A DNA stretch of 64,000 nt from NCBI RefSeq assembly GCF_028548455.1, contig NZ_JAQQLF010000008.1, forward strand, positions 1-64,000, in the 5' to 3' direction. The position numbers and the translations under genes are program-made. Numbering within the stretch: the stretch's first letter is position 1; each line of letters begins with the position of its first letter. The notes beneath the pieces are model-generated. The model had not been told where the DNA came from. It saw nothing but the letters and a program-made list of their open reading frames with translations, and searched no databases. Origin of the DNA: Vogesella aquatica (GTDB lineage: Bacteria > Pseudomonadota > Gammaproteobacteria > Burkholderiales > Chromobacteriaceae). Shown here piece by piece: positions 61,180 through 64,000 of the stretch.

Positions 61180-62397
61180 ATGAGCGAGCTGAAGCAACCG
61201 ATCTACCTCGACTATTCCGCCACAACGCCGATCGACCCGCGCGTGGCCGAAGCGATGATCCCCTACCTGACCGAGCTGTTCGGCAACCCGGCCAGCCGCA
61301 GCCACAGCTACGGCTGGACTGCCGAAGAGGCCGTAGAAAACGCCCGTGCCAATGTGGCCCAGCTGGTGAACTGCGACCCGAAAGAAATCGTGTGGACCTC
61401 GGGCGCTACCGAGTCCAACAACCTGGCCATCAAAGGCGCCGCCCAGTTCTACAAGACCAAGGGCAAGCACCTGATTACCCAGCGTACCGAACACAAAGCC
61501 GTACTGGACACCATGCGCGAGCTGGAACGCCAGGGCTTTGAAGTGACCTACCTGGACGTACAGGAAAACGGCCTGATCGACCTGGCCGCGTTTGAAGCCG
61601 CCATCCGCCCGGACACCATCCTGGCCTCCATCATGGCGGTGAACAACGAAATCGGCGTGATCCAGCCCATCGCCCAGCTGGGCGAGCTGTGCCGCGCCCG
61701 TGGCGTGCTGTTCCACGTAGATGCCGCCCAGGCCACCGGCAAGATCGCCATCGACCTAGCCGCGCTGAAAGTGGACCTGATGAGCTTCAGTGCCCACAAG
61801 ACCTACGGCCCCAAAGGCATTGGCGCGCTGTACATCCGCCGCAAGCCGCGCGTACGCCTGGAAGCCCAGATCCACGGTGGCGGCCACGAGCGTGGTTTCC
61901 GCTCCGGCACCCTGGCCACCCACCAGATCGTGGGCATGGGCGAAGCGTTCCGCATCGCCCGTGAAGAAATGGAAAGCGAAAACGCCCGCACCCGCGCCCT
62001 GCGCGACCGCCTGTGGGCCGGCCTGCAAACCATCGAGGAAACCTACCTCAATGGCGATATGGACCAGCGCGTACCGCACAACCTGAACGTGAGCTTCAAC
62101 TTTGTCGAAGGCGAAAGCCTGATCATGGCGATTCGCGACCTGGCGGTATCGTCCGGCTCGGCCTGTACCTCGGCCTCGCTGGAGCCATCGTACGTGCTGC
62201 GCGCACTGGGCCGTAACGACGAGCTGGCGCACAGCTCCATCCGTTTCTCCATTGGCCGTTTCACCACCGAAGCCGACATCGACTACGCCGTGAACCTGCT
62301 GCAAGGCAAAATCGGCAAGCTGCGCGAGATGTCCCCGCTGTGGGAAATGTTCAAGGACGGCATCGACCTCAACACCATCGAGTGGGCAGCCCACTAA
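61180..62397 (+). CDS. iscS: Cysteine desulfurase IscS
   Basis: A 405-residue PLP enzyme that takes sulfur from cysteine for Fe-S clusters and tRNA thiolation. It has [15 protein letters not shown], the PLP Lys 207 in [32 protein letters not shown], and the loop with the persulfide Cys near 329 ([20 protein letters not shown]). The C-terminal IscU-docking end is [11 protein letters not shown]. It is second in the isc operon. Confidence 0.97.
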   Translation: MSELKQPIYLDYSATTPIDPRVAEAMIPYLTELFGNPASRSHSYGWTAEEAVENARANVAQLVNCDPKEIVWTSGATESNNLAIKGAAQFYKTKGKHLITQRTEHKAVLDTMRELERQGFEVTYLDVQENGLIDLAAFEAAIRPDTILASIMAVNNEIGVIQPIAQLGELCRARGVLFHVDAAQATGKIAIDLAALKVDLMSFSAHKTYGPKGIGALYIRRKPRVRLEAQIHGGGHERGFRSGTLATHQIVGMGEAFRIAREEMESENARTRALRDRLWAGLQTIEETYLNGDMDQRVPHNLNVSFNFVEGESLIMAIRDLAVSSGSACTSASLEPSYVLRALGRNDELAHSSIRFSIGRFTTEADIDYAVNLLQGKIGKLREMSPLWEMFKDGIDLNTIEWAAH

Positions 62398-62413
62398 GAC
62401 CCCATTTTGACGA

Positions 62414-62431
62414 TGCGGCCAACCCTGGCCG
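62414..62431. repeat. TGCGGCCAAC word with partial inverted partner between iscS and iscU
   Basis: TGCGGCCA, loop ACCC, TGGCCGCA gives an 8-bp stem about 17 bases after the iscS stop and 19 before iscU. It has no T run, so the operon is probably read through. The right arm is a near-copy, lacking the outer GT. Confidence 0.7.
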
Positions 62432-62449
62432 CACGCAGGAGACAGCATC

Positions 62450-62833
62450 ATGGCATACAGCGACAAGGTAATGGATCACTACGAAAACCCGCGCAACGTG
62501 GGCGCTTTCGAAAAGGGTGACGACTCGGTAGGCACCGGCATGGTGGGCGCACCGGCCTGTGGCGACGTAATGAAACTGCAAATCAAGGTAAGCGAAGACG
62601 GCGTCATCGAAGACGCCAAATTCAAAACCTACGGCTGTGGCTCCGCCATTGCCTCCAGCTCGCTGATTACCGAATGGGTAAAAGGCAAGTCGCTGGACGA
62701 GGCACTGGCCATCAAGAACACCGACATCGCCGAAGAGCTGGCGCTGCCGCCGGTAAAAATCCACTGCTCCATCCTGGCCGAAGACGCCATCAAGGCCGCA
62801 GTGGCCGACTACAAGCAGAAGCACGGTAAATAA
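62450..62833 (+). CDS. iscU: Iron-sulfur cluster scaffold IscU
   Basis: A 127-residue scaffold on which clusters are built before transfer. The three ligand Cys are at 37 (GAPACGDVM), 63 ([11 protein letters not shown]) and 106 ([13 protein letters not shown]), plus the Asp and the LPPVK motif recognised by HscA. The N-terminus [17 protein letters not shown] is invariant. It sits between iscS and iscA; a hairpin (62839-62856) follows 5 bases after the stop. Confidence 0.97.
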   Translation: MAYSDKVMDHYENPRNVGAFEKGDDSVGTGMVGAPACGDVMKLQIKVSEDGVIEDAKFKTYGCGSAIASSSLITEWVKGKSLDEALAIKNTDIAEELALPPVKIHCSILAEDAIKAAVADYKQKHGK

Positions 62834-62838
62834 CAGAC

Positions 62839-62856
62839 GGCGGGCCCACGCCCGCC
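62839..62856 (+). terminator. Small hairpin between iscU and iscA, without T run
   Basis: GGCGGGC, loop CCAC, GCCCGCC is a 7-bp stem, followed by AGCAGC and no T run. In isc operons such stems can affect mRNA decay and relative gene output; it is unlikely to be a full terminator. Confidence 0.35.
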
Positions 62857-62879
62857 AGCAGCACAAGGCAGACGCAATC

Positions 62880-63203
62880 ATGGCAATCACGCTCTCCGAA
62901 AGCGCAGCAAAGCACGTCAGCAACTTCATCGCCAAACGCGGCAAGGGCCTGGGCATCCGCCTGGGGGTGAAAACCTCCGGCTGCTCCGGCATGGCCTACA
63001 AGCTGGAATTCGTCGATGTGGCCACCGATGACGACATCACCTTCCAGAGCCACGGCGTCACCGTGTTTACCGACGCCAAGAGCCTGGCCTACCTGGAAGG
63101 CACCGAGCTGGACTACACCAAGGAAGGCTTGAACGAAGGCTTCAAGTTCAACAACCCGAACGTGAAGGATGAGTGCGGCTGCGGCGAAAGCTTCAACGTC
63201 TAA
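62880..63203 (+). CDS. iscA: Iron-sulfur cluster assembly protein IscA
   Basis: A 107-residue A-type carrier for Fe-S cluster delivery. Ligand Cys 35 is in [15 protein letters not shown], and the C-terminal pair is CGCGESFNV (about 99 and 101). The rest ([15 protein letters not shown]) matches. It follows iscU by 46 bases and precedes hscB by 88 bases, with the usual order kept. Confidence 0.97.
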   Translation: MAITLSESAAKHVSNFIAKRGKGLGIRLGVKTSGCSGMAYKLEFVDVATDDDITFQSHGVTVFTDAKSLAYLEGTELDYTKEGLNEGFKFNNPNVKDECGCGESFNV

Positions 63204-63291
63204 GCCCCTGCTACCACCGGCCCTGCCTGCGCCAGCGCGGGCTGGCCGGTGTTGTCGTTTCATCCCTAACCGGTTTTTGCAGAAAGCGTTC

Positions 63292-63825
63292 ATGAGCACC
63301 GACTTCACGCAGGATCACTTTGCGCTATTCAACCTGCCGCGCCGCTTTGCCATCGATACGGCCCTGCTGGACAGCGCCTGGCGCACCGCCGCAGCCGAGG
63401 TGCACCCGGACCGCTTTGTTACCGCGCAAGACGCCGAAAAGCGCGTGGCCCTGATGCGTGCCACCCGCGTGAACGAGGCCTACCAGACGCTGAAGTCGCC
63501 CGTGGCTCGTGCCCGCTACCTGCTACAGCTGGCCGGCGTCGATACCGCCGAAGAAACCAATACCAGCATGCCGGCCGCTTTTCTGATGGCACAAATGGAA
63601 TGGCGCGAAGCCATTGCCGATGCCCGTGCTGCGGCCAACGTGGACCAGCTCGAAGCACTGTCGCGCCAGCTACGCGGCGACGTAAAAGAGCTGGAAACCG
63701 AGCTGGGCAGCGCGCTGGACGAGCAGGCAGACCACGCTGCCGCCGCGCTGGCGGTACGCAAACTGCGCTTTCTGGAAAAACTGGATCAGGAAATCGGCGA
63801 CGCCATCGAAGCGTTGCTGTACTAA
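63292..63825 (+). CDS. hscB: Co-chaperone HscB
   Basis: A 177-residue J-type co-chaperone that delivers IscU to HscA. The N-terminal J domain has the HPD motif in AAEVHPDRFVTAQDAEK and NEAYQTLKSPVARARYLL; the C-terminal helical domain (about 90-177) binds IscU. The ATG at 63292 gives the family start (QDHFALFNLPRRF); the frame is open from 63169. hscA follows after 50 bases. Confidence 0.95.
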   Translation: MSTDFTQDHFALFNLPRRFAIDTALLDSAWRTAAAEVHPDRFVTAQDAEKRVALMRATRVNEAYQTLKSPVARARYLLQLAGVDTAEETNTSMPAAFLMAQMEWREAIADARAAANVDQLEALSRQLRGDVKELETELGSALDEQADHAAAALAVRKLRFLEKLDQEIGDAIEALLY

Positions 63826-63875
63826 ACATACCGCGCCAGCCCACGCTGGCCACTGCATAGAGTAAGCAAGCAGCC

Positions 63876-64000
63876 ATGGCCCTATTGCAAATTGCCGAAC
63901 CCGGCCTATCCGCCGCCCCGCACCAACACCGCCTGGCGGTAGGTATCGACCTGGGCACCACCAACTCGCTGGTCGCCACCGTCAAGAGCAGCTCCGCCAC
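63876..64000 (+). CDS. hscA: Fe-S chaperone HscA, N-terminus only (partial)
   Basis: The first 41 residues of an Hsp70-type ATPase, running off the right edge. It starts [20 protein letters not shown] and continues [18 protein letters not shown], the Hsp70 phosphate-1 loop. The N-terminal LQIxEPG is an HscA feature. With IscU and HscB it drives cluster transfer. fdx would be expected next, outside the window. Confidence 0.93.
   Translation, partial: MALLQIAEPGLSAAPHQHRLAVGIDLGTTNSLVATVKSSSA

Overview
The window is ordinary chromosome of a GC-rich betaproteobacterium. The close match of the housekeeping genes to Chromobacterium-type proteins (DUF971-ubiE, standalone rlmK, hom/thrC with a lipoprotein gene between them, iscRSUA-hscBA) suggests order Neisseriales, family Chromobacteriaceae or a neighbour such as Vogesella. 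That placement is inference, because no rRNA gene is present. Genes are densely packed in short operons on both strands. No tRNA, rRNA, CRISPR array or prophage was seen.

Layout: (1) 1-384, the end of an IS256-type insertion sequence that has cut a CheY-like receiver gene in half. (2) 0.4-9 kb, srkA, an unknown gene, a CDF metal exporter, a gabP-like permease divergent from a MocR/GabR-type regulator, then lutABC for L-lactate oxidation. (3) 9-15.4 kb, rhlE, a CobD/CbiB-family membrane protein, flgA and flgMN (with a sigma-28 promoter before flgM), and a GDSL-esterase autotransporter. (4) 15.4-21.3 kb, threonine synthesis (hom-lipoprotein-thrC), alaT, an Mth938-type protein with a GlpM-family protein, and an AhpD-like protein. 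(5) 21.4-28.6 kb, ndh and a long minus-strand run queA, DUF971, ubiE, vanY-like, ompA-like, SMR exporter, ubiJ, ubiB. (6) 28.9-34.1 kb, plus-strand aroQ, accB, accC, prmA, a DUF3426 protein and a Tpx-fold protein without its cysteines. (7) 34.2-41.5 kb, gpsA, an SH3 protein, secB, grxC, dacB, priA and hemE. (8) 41.7-49.4 kb, mscS, an RND pump with its adaptor, mltA, a glutathione peroxidase and a thioredoxin. (9) 49.4-52 kb, a GNAT acetyltransferase in a loosely packed stretch, rlmK and coaD. (10) 52-59.2 kb, the dpp dipeptide ABC operon with a divergent LysR regulator. (11) 59.2-64 kb, a FabH-type ketosynthase and the isc iron-sulfur operon, which runs off the right edge inside hscA.

The most striking signal is a dispersed short word. 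The 9-mer GCGGCCAAC (either strand) was found by eye at about 56 places, about 43 of them extended to TGCGGCCAAC, where base composition predicts about one. It lies in genes and between them, and several intergenic copies are inverted pairs forming hairpins near gene ends. This is how DNA uptake sequences behave in Neisseriaceae, but the word differs from the DUS dialects known to me.

Other points worth a second look: a DnaA-box-bearing AT-rich gap between hemE and priA; a perfect FNR/ANR-type box and a terminator-like hairpin inside the dpp operon; a terminator-like hairpin between accB and accC; a Tpx homologue missing both redox cysteines; a 23-codon ORF coupled to alaT; and probable TTG or GTG starts for aroQ, priA, coaD and dacB.
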